Shown here piece by piece: positions 35,853 to 45,015 of a stretch of 64,000 nucleotides of DNA (position 1 is its first letter; each line of letters opens with the position of its first letter). The stretch covers positions 2,232,001 to 2,296,000 of the forward strand of contig NZ_CP063812.1 of the NCBI RefSeq assembly GCF_015277855.1, read 5' to 3'. The DNA is from Microbacterium cremeum. Lineage in GTDB: Bacteria > Actinomycetota > Actinomycetes > Actinomycetales > Microbacteriaceae. The translations under genes were made by a program, and so were the position numbers. The notes under the pieces were generated by a model, which searched no databases, was not told the DNA's origin, and was given only the letters and a program-made list of their open reading frames with translations.

Positions 35853-36284
35853 TCAGCGGAGCCGCTCCCCCGGCGCCCCGCCGTGCCGGTCGACGAGCCG
35901 CTGCAGGCAGTTCGACCATCCTTCGACGTGGTTCGCCCGCTCCTCCGCCGACAGGAACCCGGTGTGCCGGACGATCACCCGGGTCGAGGCATCCGCCGCA
36001 CTCTCCAGCGCGATCTCGACATCGGTGGAGTGCTCCTCGCCCGCCCAGCGCCACGCGAGCCTCAGGCTGCGCGGGGCGTCGAACGCGAGCACCGTCGCCT
36101 CGACGGCGAGACCGGCCACCTCCGACCGCACCTCCCACCGCCCCAGCTCGCGCAGCTCGATGACGGCGGTCGTCTCGAATCTCGGCGGCCAGATCCACTC
36201 GGCGAGGCGCCCGGCCCCGGTGAGGTCGAGCCAGACCGAGTCGACGGATGCCGCGACCAGCGCCTCTTCGGTGAGCTCGTGCAT
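35853..36284 (-). CDS. SRPBCC-fold (START/polyketide-cyclase-like) protein
   Basis: A 143-aa protein with the SRPBCC pattern: VAASVDSVWLDLTGAGRLAE at the start, ELRELGRWEVRSEVAG, and a C-terminal helix LSAEERANHVEGWSNCLQRL. The family binds hydrophobic ligands in a cavity; AHSA1-like members are common next to ArsR regulators, but none is seen here. The upstream GTG 36293 lies inside the TACCGT -10 box, so ATG 36284 (7 nt after it) is the better start. Confidence 0.8.
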   Translation of the reverse strand: MHELTEEALVAASVDSVWLDLTGAGRLAEWIWPPRFETTAVIELRELGRWEVRSEVAGLAVEATVLAFDAPRSLRLAWRWAGEEHSTDVEIALESAADASTRVIVRHTGFLSAEERANHVEGWSNCLQRLVDRHGGAPGERLR

Positions 36285-36323
36285 GCCCGCCACGGTAGCG
36301 GGTTGCTCGGACGCCCGGGGCGG

Positions 36324-37121
36324 CTAGCGCCCGTACTCGGGCGTCCAGTCGTCGCCCTCGGGGATCCACTCGGCGCCCGCCGCGGCATCCGTCGCCCCGT
36401 CGCGTCGCCGCCACGCGGCACCCTCGGGCCAGCTCACCGCGAACGTCGTCGCCACCTTCGCGATGCGCCGCGACAGGCCCGACAGCGTCTGCACCGGCCG
36501 CGCCGACACCGGCATGCGCAGCTGCGGGTCGTACCGCACGCCGTCCGAGGCGCGGAGCCGGATCGTCAGGTCGAGGTCGTCGTGGATGCGCGCGTTGCCG
36601 CGGTCGACCTGATCGCGCACCCGCTCCCACACCGACGTGCGCATGGCGAAGTTCGACCCGAAGACCAGCGGGATGCCGAGCCACTTCTTGATCCAGTAGT
36701 GCCCGCCGCCGATGTACCACCGCTCGCCGAGATAGTTCTGCAGGGCCGTGCCGCCGTAGAACTCCGCTCCGCCGGTGAGCACGCCGAGCGACGGATCGGC
36801 GACGAACGCGCGCACGAGCCTCGCGATCCAATCCGGGTGAGGCCGCGAGTCGGCGTCGAGCCGCGCGATGATGTCGGCGTCGGCCATCGCCTCGTCATAG
36901 CCGCGCGCGGCCGCGGGCCAGATGCCGATGGCGGACTCGGCCACCACGTCGGCGCCGTGCCGGCGCGCGACGGAGGCCGAGGCATCCGTGCTCGCGTTGT
37001 CGACGACGATCACTCGGTCGGCGGGGTGGGACTGCGCCGCGAGCGCGGCGAGGCACGCGTCGAGATACCCGGCATCGTCGCGGCACGGTATCACGACAGC
37101 GATGCGAGGGACGAGGGGCAC
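36324..37121 (-). CDS. Family-2 glycosyltransferase
   Basis: A 265-aa GT-A enzyme. PRIAVVIPCRDDAGYLDACL and RVIVVDNASTDASASVARRH bind the nucleotide sugar, IIARLDADSRPHPDW holds the DxD, and ARIHDDLDLTIRLRA is the catalytic ED-like motif. There is no transmembrane helix. The acceptor is unknown; such lone GT2 enzymes often decorate lipids or wall polymers. GTG 37121 follows TAGGGT by 6 nt. The gene is divergent from the GNAT gene across a 49-bp gap with two facing leaderless promoters. Confidence 0.87.
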   Translation of the reverse strand: MPLVPRIAVVIPCRDDAGYLDACLAALAAQSHPADRVIVVDNASTDASASVARRHGADVVAESAIGIWPAAARGYDEAMADADIIARLDADSRPHPDWIARLVRAFVADPSLGVLTGGAEFYGGTALQNYLGERWYIGGGHYWIKKWLGIPLVFGSNFAMRTSVWERVRDQVDRGNARIHDDLDLTIRLRASDGVRYDPQLRMPVSARPVQTLSGLSRRIAKVATTFAVSWPEGAAWRRRDGATDAAAGAEWIPEGDDWTPEYGR

Positions 37122-37170
37122 AGCAGAACCCTACTCCCGCGCTGTCGCATGCCAGGGATACCCTGCCGTC

Positions 37171-37770
37171 GTGGACGGGTTGCGCATCGTGCCTGCGAAC
37201 GAGGCCTCGTGGGACGACCTGCAGGCGATCCTCACCGGCGCCGCCAAGCGATGCCAGTGCCAGCGGCAGCGCCTCGGCGATCGCGACTGGTGGTACCTCC
37301 CCGAGACCGAGCGCGCTGCGATCCTGCGCAGCGAGACGCACTGCGGCGATCCCCGTGCGAACGAGACGATCGGCCTCGTCGCGTACCGCCACGACGAGCC
37401 GGTCGCGTGGTGCGCAGTCGACCGGCGCGCCGTGTACGGCCGTCTGCGCGGGTCGCCGGTGCCGTGGGAGGGCCGCGACGAAGACCCCGACGACGACTCG
37501 GTGTGGGCGATCGCCTGCCTGATCGTCCGGCGAGGGCATCGCGGCCAGGGGCTCACGTATCCGCTCGTCGCAGCCGCGGTGGACTACGCCCGCGAGCGTG
37601 GCGCGGCGGCGGTCGAGGGCTACCCGCTGCTCACCGGCGGAAGCCGGATCTCGTGGGACGAGATGAACGTCGGGCCGGTCGGACCGTTTCTCGCGGCGGG
37701 CTTCCGCGAGGTCGCGCATCCGACCAAGCGCCGGCTGGTGATGCGCATCGACCTGACACCGCCGGGGTGA
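37171..37770 (+). CDS. GNAT-family acetyltransferase with CQCQ motif
   Basis: A 199-aa acetyltransferase. The acetyl-CoA loop RRGHRGQGLTYPLVAAAVDY (motif A, R/QxxGxG/A) is clear. The N-terminal CQCQRQR motif is shared with the paralogue at 54037 (CQCQWW). The substrate is unknown. Start GTG at 37171 lies 6 nt after TACCCT. It shares a compact divergent promoter region with the GT2 gene. Confidence 0.82.
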   Translation: MDGLRIVPANEASWDDLQAILTGAAKRCQCQRQRLGDRDWWYLPETERAAILRSETHCGDPRANETIGLVAYRHDEPVAWCAVDRRAVYGRLRGSPVPWEGRDEDPDDDSVWAIACLIVRRGHRGQGLTYPLVAAAVDYARERGAAAVEGYPLLTGGSRISWDEMNVGPVGPFLAAGFREVAHPTKRRLVMRIDLTPPG

Positions 37771-37810
37771 GCAGCTCGGGAAATACCCCTTGAGACCGCT
37801 CCCACGATTG

Positions 37811-37830
37811 GTTACATTCCAGTAAGTAAC
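37811..37830. promoter_or_regulatory. Candidate operator upstream of the beta-helix gene
   Basis: An inverted repeat GTTAC-N10-GTAAC (37811-37815 and 37826-37830) lies 38 bp before the start codon, in AT-richer DNA. It may bind a regulator; no regulator gene adjoins it. Confidence 0.5.
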
Positions 37831-37868
37831 GGTATTCCGCCGCATCACCTCAACGGAGAGGACTCCAC

Positions 37869-39749
37869 ATGCCCGCCCCCGTTCCCCGCCGCGCCCTCCG
37901 GCTCGGTGCCGTCGCCGCCGGCGCCGCGCTCGTCACGAGCGCGCTGCTGGCCACCCCGGCCACCGCCGCCCCGCCGCGCGCCGTCGACCCCTTCGCGCCG
38001 GACCTCGGCCCGAACGTCACGATCTACACGCCCGACACGCCGCTCGCCGACATCCAGGCCGACCTCGACGCCCTGCACGCGCAGCAGGTCGACGCCGAGA
38101 TGAGCACGAACCGCCAGGCGGTGTACTTCCTGCCGGGGCAGTACGGCTCGGCCGAGGACCCGCTGCAGGTGAAGGTCGGCTACTACACCGAGATCGCCGG
38201 ACTCGGGGCGTCGCCCGAAGACGTCACCGTCCACGGCGCGATCGAGGTCTACAACCGCTGTCTGGAAGGCGGCGGCACCGCGAACTGCATCGCCCTCGTG
38301 AACTTCTGGCGGACGATCTCGAACCTCTCGATCGACATCGACAAGGCCGGGCAGGACGGATGCCGCCAGAGCGCAGAGTTCTGGGCGGTGTCGCAGGCCG
38401 TCTCGATGCGCCGGCTGGACGTCTCGGGCGGAAACCTGTCGCTCATGGACTACTGCACGGCCGGACCCCAGTACGCCAGCGGCGGGTTCATCGCCGACTC
38501 GCGCCTCCCGGCGGTCATCAACGGCTCGCAGCAGCAGTGGCTCATCCGCAACAGCGAGGTCGCCTCGTGGTCCAACGCGGTGTGGAACCAGGTGTTCTCG
38601 GGCGTCGTCGGCGCCCCCGACGACTCCGCGTTCCCCGACCCGCCGTACACGACGATCGACCAGACGCCCCTCAGCCGTGAGAAGCCGTACCTCTACGTCG
38701 ACGACGAGGGCCGCTACCAGGTCCGGGTCCCCGCGGCCGAGCAGAACACGAGCGGGATCACCTGGGGCGACGGCGAGACGGCGGGGCGCAGCATCCCGAT
38801 CACCGAGTTCTTCATCGCGACCCCCGGCGACTCGGTGAAAGACATCAACAACGCCCTCGCGCGCGGTGCGCACCTGATCCTCACCCCCGGCGTGTACGAC
38901 GTCGACCGCACCATCGAGGTGAAGCGGCCCGGCACGGTCGTGCTCGGTCTCGGGCACGCGACCCTCACGGCAGTGGGCGGCGCGGTTCCGCTGGCGGTGA
39001 AGGATGCCGAGGGCATCGTCGTCGCGGGCGTCACGATCGATGCCGGCACCGAGCTCTCGCCGGTGCTCATGCGCGTCGGCGCGGCGGGCAGCGACAAGGC
39101 GCTCGACCCCGCGAACCCGATCACGCTGAGCGACGTGTACTTCCGCGTCGGCGGACCGCACATCGGGCGGACGACCACCGCGCTCGAGATCAACGCCGAC
39201 AACGTGCTCATCGACCACACCTGGGTGTGGCGCGGCGATCACGGCGTCGAAGGCTTCACCCAGGGGGTGAACGGCGACACCGACCGGTGGAACACCAACA
39301 CCGGACTCAACGGCGTCATCGTCAACGGCGACGGCGTGACCGCGACGGGCCTGTTCGTCGAGCACTTCCAGCAGCACAACACGCTGTGGAACGGCGAGAA
39401 CGGCCGCGTCATCCTGTACCAGAACGAGCTGCCGTACGACCCGCCGACCCAGGCGGACTGGACGCAGCCCGACGGTACCCTCGGCTACCCCGGGTACCGG
39501 GTCGCCGATGACGTCACGACGCACCGCCTCGACGGCGCCGGCGTGTACGTGTTCAACCAGAACAACCCGTCGATCATCACGGCGAACGGGTTCTCGGTGC
39601 CCGAGACACCGGGCGTGCAGCTGCACCACATCATGACGGTCAACCTGTCGGCCGGCACGATCCAGCACGTGGTGAACGGCATCGGCGGCCAGGCCGACAA
39701 CACGAACACCGGCGCACCGCAGTTCGTGGTCGACTACCCCACGCCGTAA
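37869..39749 (+). CDS. Secreted right-handed beta-helix protein
   Basis: A 626-aa exported protein. Residues 1-34 form a signal peptide (RLGAVAAGAALVTSALLATP...ATA-A). The rest has the spaced short strands of pectate-lyase-fold proteins: YFLPGQYGSAEDPLQVKVGY, GAHLILTPGVYDVDRTIEV, IVVAGVTIDAGTELSPVLMR and NADNVLIDHTWVWRGDHGVE. The Trp/Asp-rich clusters could bind glycans. It resembles proteins annotated as adenylyl cyclase or GH55-like in actinobacteria. Whether it cuts a polysaccharide is inferred. GGAGAGG precedes the ATG. Confidence 0.75.
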   Translation: MPAPVPRRALRLGAVAAGAALVTSALLATPATAAPPRAVDPFAPDLGPNVTIYTPDTPLADIQADLDALHAQQVDAEMSTNRQAVYFLPGQYGSAEDPLQVKVGYYTEIAGLGASPEDVTVHGAIEVYNRCLEGGGTANCIALVNFWRTISNLSIDIDKAGQDGCRQSAEFWAVSQAVSMRRLDVSGGNLSLMDYCTAGPQYASGGFIADSRLPAVINGSQQQWLIRNSEVASWSNAVWNQVFSGVVGAPDDSAFPDPPYTTIDQTPLSREKPYLYVDDEGRYQVRVPAAEQNTSGITWGDGETAGRSIPITEFFIATPGDSVKDINNALARGAHLILTPGVYDVDRTIEVKRPGTVVLGLGHATLTAVGGAVPLAVKDAEGIVVAGVTIDAGTELSPVLMRVGAAGSDKALDPANPITLSDVYFRVGGPHIGRTTTALEINADNVLIDHTWVWRGDHGVEGFTQGVNGDTDRWNTNTGLNGVIVNGDGVTATGLFVEHFQQHNTLWNGENGRVILYQNELPYDPPTQADWTQPDGTLGYPGYRVADDVTTHRLDGAGVYVFNQNNPSIITANGFSVPETPGVQLHHIMTVNLSAGTIQHVVNGIGGQADNTNTGAPQFVVDYPTP

Positions 39750-39756
39750 CCGCGCC

Positions 39757-39870
39757 TTCGCTCGCTGAGCGAGCGAGGAACGAGCGAGACGAAACGCCCC
39801 GGACCGACGTCGAACGTCGGCTCGGGGCGTTTCGTCTTCGGGCGCCAGAGCGCCCTCCGCTCAACGACCG
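39757..39870. repeat. Repeat pair and long hairpin between convergent genes
   Basis: Arms at 39757-39800 and 39827-39870 flank an inner perfect hairpin (CCGACGT-CGA-ACGTCGG). Together, with the complementary GACGAAACGCCCCG/CGGGGCG ends, they form one long palindrome. It lies between the beta-helix and the aldo/keto reductase genes and probably ends both transcripts. Confidence 0.87.
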
Positions 39871-39886
39871 GTGGTGGTGCCGTGAT

Positions 39887-40879
39887 TCACCAGAGCGGAT
39901 GGATCGCCGCGCGCAGGTCGCGGTCGTACACCTCGCGCACGACGGCATCGAACTGCGCGATGTCGAAGTCGCCGTCGAGCAGCGCCGCGGCATCCGCGTT
40001 CGCCTGCGCCTGGCGCACGTTGCGGGCGCCGGGGATCACACTCGTCACGCCGGTCTGGGCCGCGATCCACGCGAGCGTGGCCGCGGGCAGCGACACGCCC
40101 TCGGGGAGCGCCGCCGCCAGCTCGGCGGCCGCCGAGAGCCCCACCTCGTAGTCGACGCCCGAGAACGTCTCGCCGCGGTCGAACGACTCGCCGTGGCGAT
40201 TGTAGGTGCGGTGGTCGTTCTCGGCGAACGTGGTCGACGCCGTGTACGTGCCCGACAGCAGGCCCGACGCGAGCGGCACGCGCGCGAACACGGCGACCCC
40301 CGCCTCGGCGGCCGCCGACAGCACCTCGTCGAGCGGCTTGAGCCGGAACGGGTTGAAGATGATCTGCACGTTCGACACGCTCGGGCGCGCGATCGCCGCG
40401 AGCGCCTGCGCACACGTTTCGACCGAGACGCCGTATGCGGCGATCGTGCCGTCGGCGACCAGCGCGTCGAGCGCATCGTACGTGGCGTCGTCCTCGATCA
40501 CCGCCGTCGGCGGGCAGTGCAGCTGCACCAGGTCGAGCGTGTCGACGCCGAGGGTGCGGCGCGACCGGTCGGTCCACACGCGGAAGTTCTCCGGCGAGTA
40601 GTTCCCGGGCTCCTGCGGCAGGCGCCGGCCCATCTTGGTCGCCACGGTGATCCCGTGTCCGGGGCGGTCCGACAGGAACCGGCCGATGATCGACTCGCTG
40701 CGCCCGTCGCCGTACACATCGGCGGTGTCGAACAGAGTCACGCCCCGGTCGACGGATGCCGCGAGCACCGCCGTCGCGTCCTCTTCGCTGACCGCACCCC
40801 AGTCGGCGCCGAGCTGCCACGTGCCGAGGCCGATCGCCGAGATCGAGCGTCCCGTGCCGCCGAGTGCGCGCTGCTGCAT
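39887..40879 (-). CDS. Aldo/keto reductase
   Basis: A 330-aa TIM-barrel NADPH-dependent oxidoreductase. VTLFDTADVYGDGRSESIIG holds the Asp and Tyr, ITVATKMGRR the Lys, and VQLHCP the His of the catalytic tetrad. The C-terminal VTSVIPGARNVRQAQANADA binds the cofactor phosphate. The substrate is unknown. ATG 40879 follows GGAAGGATC. A 47-bp gap separates it from the L,D-transpeptidase. Confidence 0.9.
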   Translation of the reverse strand: MQQRALGGTGRSISAIGLGTWQLGADWGAVSEEDATAVLAASVDRGVTLFDTADVYGDGRSESIIGRFLSDRPGHGITVATKMGRRLPQEPGNYSPENFRVWTDRSRRTLGVDTLDLVQLHCPPTAVIEDDATYDALDALVADGTIAAYGVSVETCAQALAAIARPSVSNVQIIFNPFRLKPLDEVLSAAAEAGVAVFARVPLASGLLSGTYTASTTFAENDHRTYNRHGESFDRGETFSGVDYEVGLSAAAELAAALPEGVSLPAATLAWIAAQTGVTSVIPGARNVRQAQANADAAALLDGDFDIAQFDAVVREVYDRDLRAAIHPLW

Positions 40880-40926
40880 GAGGATCCTTCCGGAGGGGTC
40901 GAGGGGAGGGTCCCAGCATCCCACGT

Positions 40927-41880
40927 TCAGGGGTTCACGATGACGGGCGTGCCCTCGGCAAGCTCGGCCAGCCGCCCGATCGCAGCGGGGTCGACCCGGA
41001 GGCAGCCGTTCGAGATCGCCCCCGACCTGTCGTCGTGGTAGTGGAAGGCGGTGACCGCGACATCCGCTCCCCCGAAGCCGTCGAGCGTCGGCGATTGCAC
41101 CGACAGGTAGACGATCGGGTGTCCGCGCGTGTACCAGTACTCGGGTACGACGCGCGTGGTCATGATGAACGTGCGCCCCAGAGGCGTCGGCGTGTGGTCG
41201 GTGCCCCACGCGAAGTCCGTCGCGATGCGCTCGGCGACGCCGTCGCGGACGATGTCGATCGTACGGTCCGAGATGCTCACAACGACGCTGGCCGCGGTGG
41301 GCGCGAGCTCGACGTCGGAGACTCGCAGCCAGCCCGCGACCTGCGCCGGGTTCCCGGCCGAGGGGATCGCCTGACGGCCGGTCAGCAGCACCTTGATCCA
41401 GTGCGCCTGCTTCTCGACGACGGGGACCGCCGTGCCGCCGTAGGGGAACTCCCGCGGCAGGTACGCGACCGGCTCGCCGGTCGGATCTGCCCAGATCGGC
41501 GCGCCGACGCCGTGGGCGACCGCGTGCTCGGGCAGCGGCGCGGCGAAGGGCGCATCGTCCACGGGCAGCGCGGGGAGGACGCTGAAGACGTTCACCTGCG
41601 CCAGCGCGCCCATGTCGTACGACGCGGTGTTCGGCGCGAACCCGGTCGGCGTCGGAGTCGGGGCCGGAGTGGGACTCGGCGTCGGGGACGGCGAGGCGAC
41701 GGTGGGCGTCGCCGAGGGTGCCGCCGTGGTCGGCGCCGGTGTCGGCCACAGCAGCGCGCCCACGAACACGGCGACGACCGCGATGGCGACCGCGATCAGG
41801 CTCCACGCGATCGCGCGGCGCCGCGTCGACGCCGCGGTGCCGCGCGCGGACGCGCCGGAGCGGGCTTCGGCATCCCCCAT
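40927..41880 (-). CDS. L,D-transpeptidase (YkuD family)
   Basis: A 317-aa cell-wall enzyme. An N-terminal membrane anchor (AWSLIAVAIAVVAVFVGALL) and a Thr/Pro/Ser linker place the catalytic domain outside. An SH3b-like middle (PTGEPVAYLPREFPYGG) precedes the YkuD motif AFHYHDDRSGAISNGCLRVD with catalytic His and Cys. It forms 3-3 crosslinks in peptidoglycan. ATG 41880 is the best start; no clear leaderless box is visible. Divergent from the 41954 gene. Confidence 0.9.
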   Translation of the reverse strand: MGDAEARSGASARGTAASTRRRAIAWSLIAVAIAVVAVFVGALLWPTPAPTTAAPSATPTVASPSPTPSPTPAPTPTPTGFAPNTASYDMGALAQVNVFSVLPALPVDDAPFAAPLPEHAVAHGVGAPIWADPTGEPVAYLPREFPYGGTAVPVVEKQAHWIKVLLTGRQAIPSAGNPAQVAGWLRVSDVELAPTAASVVVSISDRTIDIVRDGVAERIATDFAWGTDHTPTPLGRTFIMTTRVVPEYWYTRGHPIVYLSVQSPTLDGFGGADVAVTAFHYHDDRSGAISNGCLRVDPAAIGRLAELAEGTPVIVNP

Positions 41881-41953
41881 GTGTCCATGGTCTGCGCGGT
41901 CGGCGGACGCCGCAAGCACTCGGCGCTCACGATGCCGCGGATAGCCTGACGTG

Positions 41954-42700
41954 GTGAACACCAGCCAGGACGACGCGGCGCGTCCGATCCGCACGCTGGG
42001 GGTCGTCGGCGCCGGGAAGGTCGGCCTCGTGATCGCCCGGCTCGCCCTCGGCGCGGGCTATCGCGTGCTCGTCGCGGGGTCGGGTGAGGCGGCGAGGATC
42101 GCCGGGCAGCTGGACGCGGTGGCGCCCGGCGCGACCGCGGCCGAGGCATCCGTCGTCGCCCGGCGTGCCGACGCCGTCGTCCTGGCCCTGCCGCTCCCCC
42201 GGTACCGCGCGCTGCCCGTCGAGGCACTCCACGGGAAGCTCGTCATCGATGCCACGAACTACTGGTGGGAGGTCGACGGCCTGCAGGAGGAGTTCGCGGA
42301 CCCGCTCACCTCGACGAGCGAGATCGTGCAGGGGTTCCTGCCGGATTCGCGCGTGGTGAAGGCCCTCAACCACATGTCGTATCGCGACCTCGCCGACGAG
42401 GCCCGGCCCGCCGGCGCGCCGGGCCGCAAGGCCATCGCGATCGCCGGAGACGACCCCGGCGACGTCGCCGCCGTCGCACGGCTCGTCGACGACCTCGGAT
42501 TCGACGTCGTGACCGCCGGCACGCTCGCCGACGGCATCATGCTGCAGCCCGGCGGCGAGGTGTTCGGCGCCGACGTCGACGCGGCCGAGCTGCGCGCCAT
42601 GCTCGACCGGTTCACGACCTCGCAGCGAGGCCTTGTGATCGCGCGCGCCCGGGCACAGCGCGCCCAGCGTGACGAGCCGGGGCCGGATGCCGCGCCCTGA
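41954..42700 (+). CDS. NAD(P)-binding reductase, F420/NADP oxidoreductase-like
   Basis: A 248-aa Rossmann protein: TLGVVGAGKVGLVIARLALG binds the dinucleotide, DAVVLALPLPRYRALPVEAL follows, and VIDATNYWWEVDGL is in the middle. It resembles F420:NADP oxidoreductase and the NAD-binding half of related enzymes. The preferred partner (F420 or a different substrate) cannot be read. GTG 41954 is 6 nt after TAGCCT; GTG 41951 is less suited. A single gene. Confidence 0.75.
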   Translation: MNTSQDDAARPIRTLGVVGAGKVGLVIARLALGAGYRVLVAGSGEAARIAGQLDAVAPGATAAEASVVARRADAVVLALPLPRYRALPVEALHGKLVIDATNYWWEVDGLQEEFADPLTSTSEIVQGFLPDSRVVKALNHMSYRDLADEARPAGAPGRKAIAIAGDDPGDVAAVARLVDDLGFDVVTAGTLADGIMLQPGGEVFGADVDAAELRAMLDRFTTSQRGLVIARARAQRAQRDEPGPDAAP

Positions 42701-42703
42701 CCG

Positions 42704-43123
42704 CTACGTCGTGCGCCGGCCGCGGGATCCCGCGAGGTCGACCACCGTGGCCAGGGCGATCGTCACGACATATACCGCGAGATCTCGCGCGTCGAACACC
42801 GTCCCGAGCACGAGCGTCACGGGGGCAAAGGCCGCGCCCCACGCGAGCGGCAGCCCGGTGAGCTGGAAGAGCTCGACGCCCACGCACCACGCGGCGGCGA
42901 TCGCGCCGACCGCGAGCGCGGGAAGGCGAGGCGCGACCGCCACGACCAGCAGGTACGCCGCCCCCGCGTAGAGCGCGTCGCCCGCGATGTCGGTCGCAGC
43001 GGTGTCGGGGAGAGCGCCAAGGACCACGAGTCCCGCCACGACCACCACGGCCAGCGTCACGGCCGCGACCAGTCGCCGTGTGCGTACCCGCGGCGCCGCG
43101 ACCTGTCGCCGCGGCGCGGTCAC
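42704..43123 (-). CDS. DUF2809-like membrane protein
   Basis: A 139-aa integral membrane protein with about four helices (VAAVTLAVVVVAGLVVLG and LPALAVGAIAAAWCVGVELF). The segment VGVELFQLTGLPLAWGA is typical of DUF2809. GTG 43123 overlaps the stop of the glycosylase gene by 4 bases (GTGA), so the two are an operon. Confidence 0.8.
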   Translation of the reverse strand: MTAPRRQVAAPRVRTRRLVAAVTLAVVVVAGLVVLGALPDTAATDIAGDALYAGAAYLLVVAVAPRLPALAVGAIAAAWCVGVELFQLTGLPLAWGAAFAPVTLVLGTVFDARDLAVYVVTIALATVVDLAGSRGRRTT

Positions 43124-43689
43124 GCGATCACTCCGGCGGCCCGCGCAGGCGCCGCGTAGGCGTCGGCGAGCGAGGCGACCGTGTCGTGGGCGTTCAAGCC
43201 GCTGGGGTTGGGCACGACCCACAGCTCCGCGCCGCCGAGCGTCTCGTGCTGCCGGCCCGCGAGCGCGCGCGGACGCGCGAAGCCCTGGCGGTACGCGGTG
43301 ACCCCGACGACCGCGATCACACGCGCGCGCCACGACGCGGCATCCGTCGTCAGTCGCTCCGCTCCCGCGCGCAGCTCGCTGCGCGCGAGCTCGTCGGCAC
43401 GCGCCGTGGCGCGGTGCACGACGTTCGAGATGCCGATGCCCGCGTCGAGGAACATGCGCCGATCGGCCTCCGGCATGCCGTCCTCGTCGATCCTCGGCAG
43501 CCGCGGGATGATGCCTGCCGCAACCAGCGCCGGGTAGAAGCGGTTGCCGGGACGCGCGAAGTGCACGCCGGTCGCGGCCGTCCACAGACCCGGGTTGATC
43601 CCGACGAACACGAGCCGCGGATGCGCGGGGATGAGGTCCGGAACGCTCCGCCCGCGGTGACCCTCCAGCTCGGCGCGCGTGAAACCCAT
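43120..43689 (-). CDS. mug: G/U mismatch-specific DNA glycosylase (Mug type)
   Basis: A 189-aa uracil-DNA glycosylase superfamily member. RLVFVGINPGLWTAATGVHF is the active-site motif (GINPG), RPGNRFYPAL follows, and VPNPSGLN is the DNA-intercalation loop. It removes uracil or ethenocytosine from mismatches. ATG 43689 is supported by GAGACT 6 nt upstream. It is the first gene of a two-gene unit with a DUF2809 membrane protein. Confidence 0.88.
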   Translation of the reverse strand: MGFTRAELEGHRGRSVPDLIPAHPRLVFVGINPGLWTAATGVHFARPGNRFYPALVAAGIIPRLPRIDEDGMPEADRRMFLDAGIGISNVVHRATARADELARSELRAGAERLTTDAASWRARVIAVVGVTAYRQGFARPRALAGRQHETLGGAELWVVPNPSGLNAHDTVASLADAYAAPARAAGVIA

Positions 43690-43735
43690 GCGACCAGTCT
43701 CGCTCACCTGGGGTCGCGGGCCGGACGCGCGGGTG

Positions 43736-44101
43736 TCAGCGGTTCTCGAGCCGGAAGAAGTTCGAGCGCGATCCGTCGGCACGGGTGTCGTGGTACACGA
43801 AGCTCAGGCCGTGCTCGTCGAAGGCCCGGAGCCACTCATCCCAGCTCACCTCGCGCAGCTTCTCCTCCTCGGCCTCGACCATGCCGAAGCCGAAGTCGAA
43901 CCGCAGCAGATCGAGGTGTCCGTCGTGCTCGGCTCCTTCGAGCGTCGCCGGCGTCGCGTGCCGGTCCTCCGCCCATTGCCGGATGACGTCGTGATCCGTC
44001 GTCGTGTGCTCCTGGTCGATGTGTTCGGCGCCGTGCGCGGCATCGTGGGCCTGTCCCGTCGCGGCGGGCGCGACGTCCGGCTGTTCTGGTTCGAAAGTCA
44101 T
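43736..44101 (-). CDS. Hypothetical acidic protein, 121 aa
   Basis: I do not recognise it. The N-terminal half is acidic and His-rich (AHDAAHGAEHIDQEHTTTDH); the C-terminal half has a predicted mixed fold (DLLRFDFGFGMVEAEEEKLR; WDEWLRAFDEHGLSFVYHDT) that resembles ribonuclease-inhibitor-like regulators (RraB) only loosely. GGAGAGGAG precedes the ATG. It stands alone between mug and a membrane protein. Confidence 0.6.
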   Translation of the reverse strand: MTFEPEQPDVAPAATGQAHDAAHGAEHIDQEHTTTDHDVIRQWAEDRHATPATLEGAEHDGHLDLLRFDFGFGMVEAEEEKLREVSWDEWLRAFDEHGLSFVYHDTRADGSRSNFFRLENR

Positions 44102-44193
44102 GTCGCACTCCTCTCCGATTCCAGCGTGGCGTCGCGCGCAGTCCTTGCCGAGGGGCTTGAAATACCCGCGGACTCCCGCTAGGCGCGTGCCGA

Positions 44194-44778
44194 TCAGCGC
44201 GAGAGGGACACCACGATCAGCGTCACGGCGAGCACGGTGTCCAGAACGCAGCAGAACTCGGCCATCGACGAGGCGACGACGCGCTGGGTGCGCAGATGGT
44301 AGACGTCCCACGCCGCGTGCGCCAGGAGTCCCACTCCGACGAGGAGGCCGGCCACGCGGCCGCTCACGAGCGCGACGCCGAGGGCGACGAGCACGATGGC
44401 CGCCATCGCGAGGGCCTGGAGCGGCAGCCCCCACCCCGGCCTGATCGCGCCTCGGACGAGACCGATCACCGCGATCACGACCGCGGCACCCACGATCGTC
44501 CACCCCGGATCGAACGCGGGGACGGCGAACCCCACCCCGATCACGACGAACGTGAGTGCGAACAGCGGCCAGGCGGCGCGGCGGCTGCCGAGCGCGGCCG
44601 AGCCGAGATAGACGAAGCCCGCGGCGGTGAGCACCTGGCCCGCCTGGGCGGTGCTCGAGAATCCGACCCAGTAGGCGACGGCGAGCGCTCCGCCGAATGC
44701 GAGTCCGGCAAGGCTCGGCCACCGGCGCGCGATCCACGAGCCGCGACGACCGTCGTGCGCGTGCGCAGCTGTGCTCAT
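44194..44778 (-). CDS. Hypothetical multi-pass membrane protein
   Basis: A 194-aa protein with about six hydrophobic segments (SLAGLAFGGALAVAYWVGFS; WPLFALTFVVIGVGFAVPAF; VVASSMAEFCCVLDTVLAVT). The N-terminus is His- and Arg-rich. Function unknown. GGAGGTGAGGCG before ATG 44778 gives a good ribosome site. Divergent from a small membrane gene across 72 bp. Confidence 0.72.
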   Translation of the reverse strand: MSTAAHAHDGRRGSWIARRWPSLAGLAFGGALAVAYWVGFSSTAQAGQVLTAAGFVYLGSAALGSRRAAWPLFALTFVVIGVGFAVPAFDPGWTIVGAAVVIAVIGLVRGAIRPGWGLPLQALAMAAIVLVALGVALVSGRVAGLLVGVGLLAHAAWDVYHLRTQRVVASSMAEFCCVLDTVLAVTLIVVSLSR

Positions 44779-44850
44779 CGCCTCACCTCCGATGTCGGGG
44801 TTGATCCCACAGCAGTGTACGAATGCGCGATTGAGCGTATCGTGACGCAC

Positions 44851-45015
44851 ATGTGGACAGTTCTTCTGATCCTGCTCGTGGCGTGGGTGGTGCTGTCGAT
44901 CGTGGGGTTCGTGTTCGAGGGCCTGCTGTGGCTCGCGATCATCGGCATCGTGCTGTTCGTCGGCACGCTCCTGTTCGGGTTCCTCCGCCAGAACGCCCGG
45001 CGCAACCGGCCCTAG
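44851..45015 (+). CDS. Small hydrophobic protein, 54 aa
   Basis: Two closely spaced membrane segments (LLILLVAWVVLSIVGFVF; LWLAIIGIVLFVGTLLFGFL) and a basic tail. Such small proteins are frequent in actinobacteria; their role is unknown. ATG 44851 follows TATCGT by 7 nt. The stop overlaps the end of the convergent kinase gene by 4 nt. Confidence 0.7.
   Translation: MWTVLLILLVAWVVLSIVGFVFEGLLWLAIIGIVLFVGTLLFGFLRQNARRNRP

Noticed and set aside
35328..37793. 821-codon plus-strand frame
   Set aside because: It runs across four real genes on both strands and has no plausible domain.
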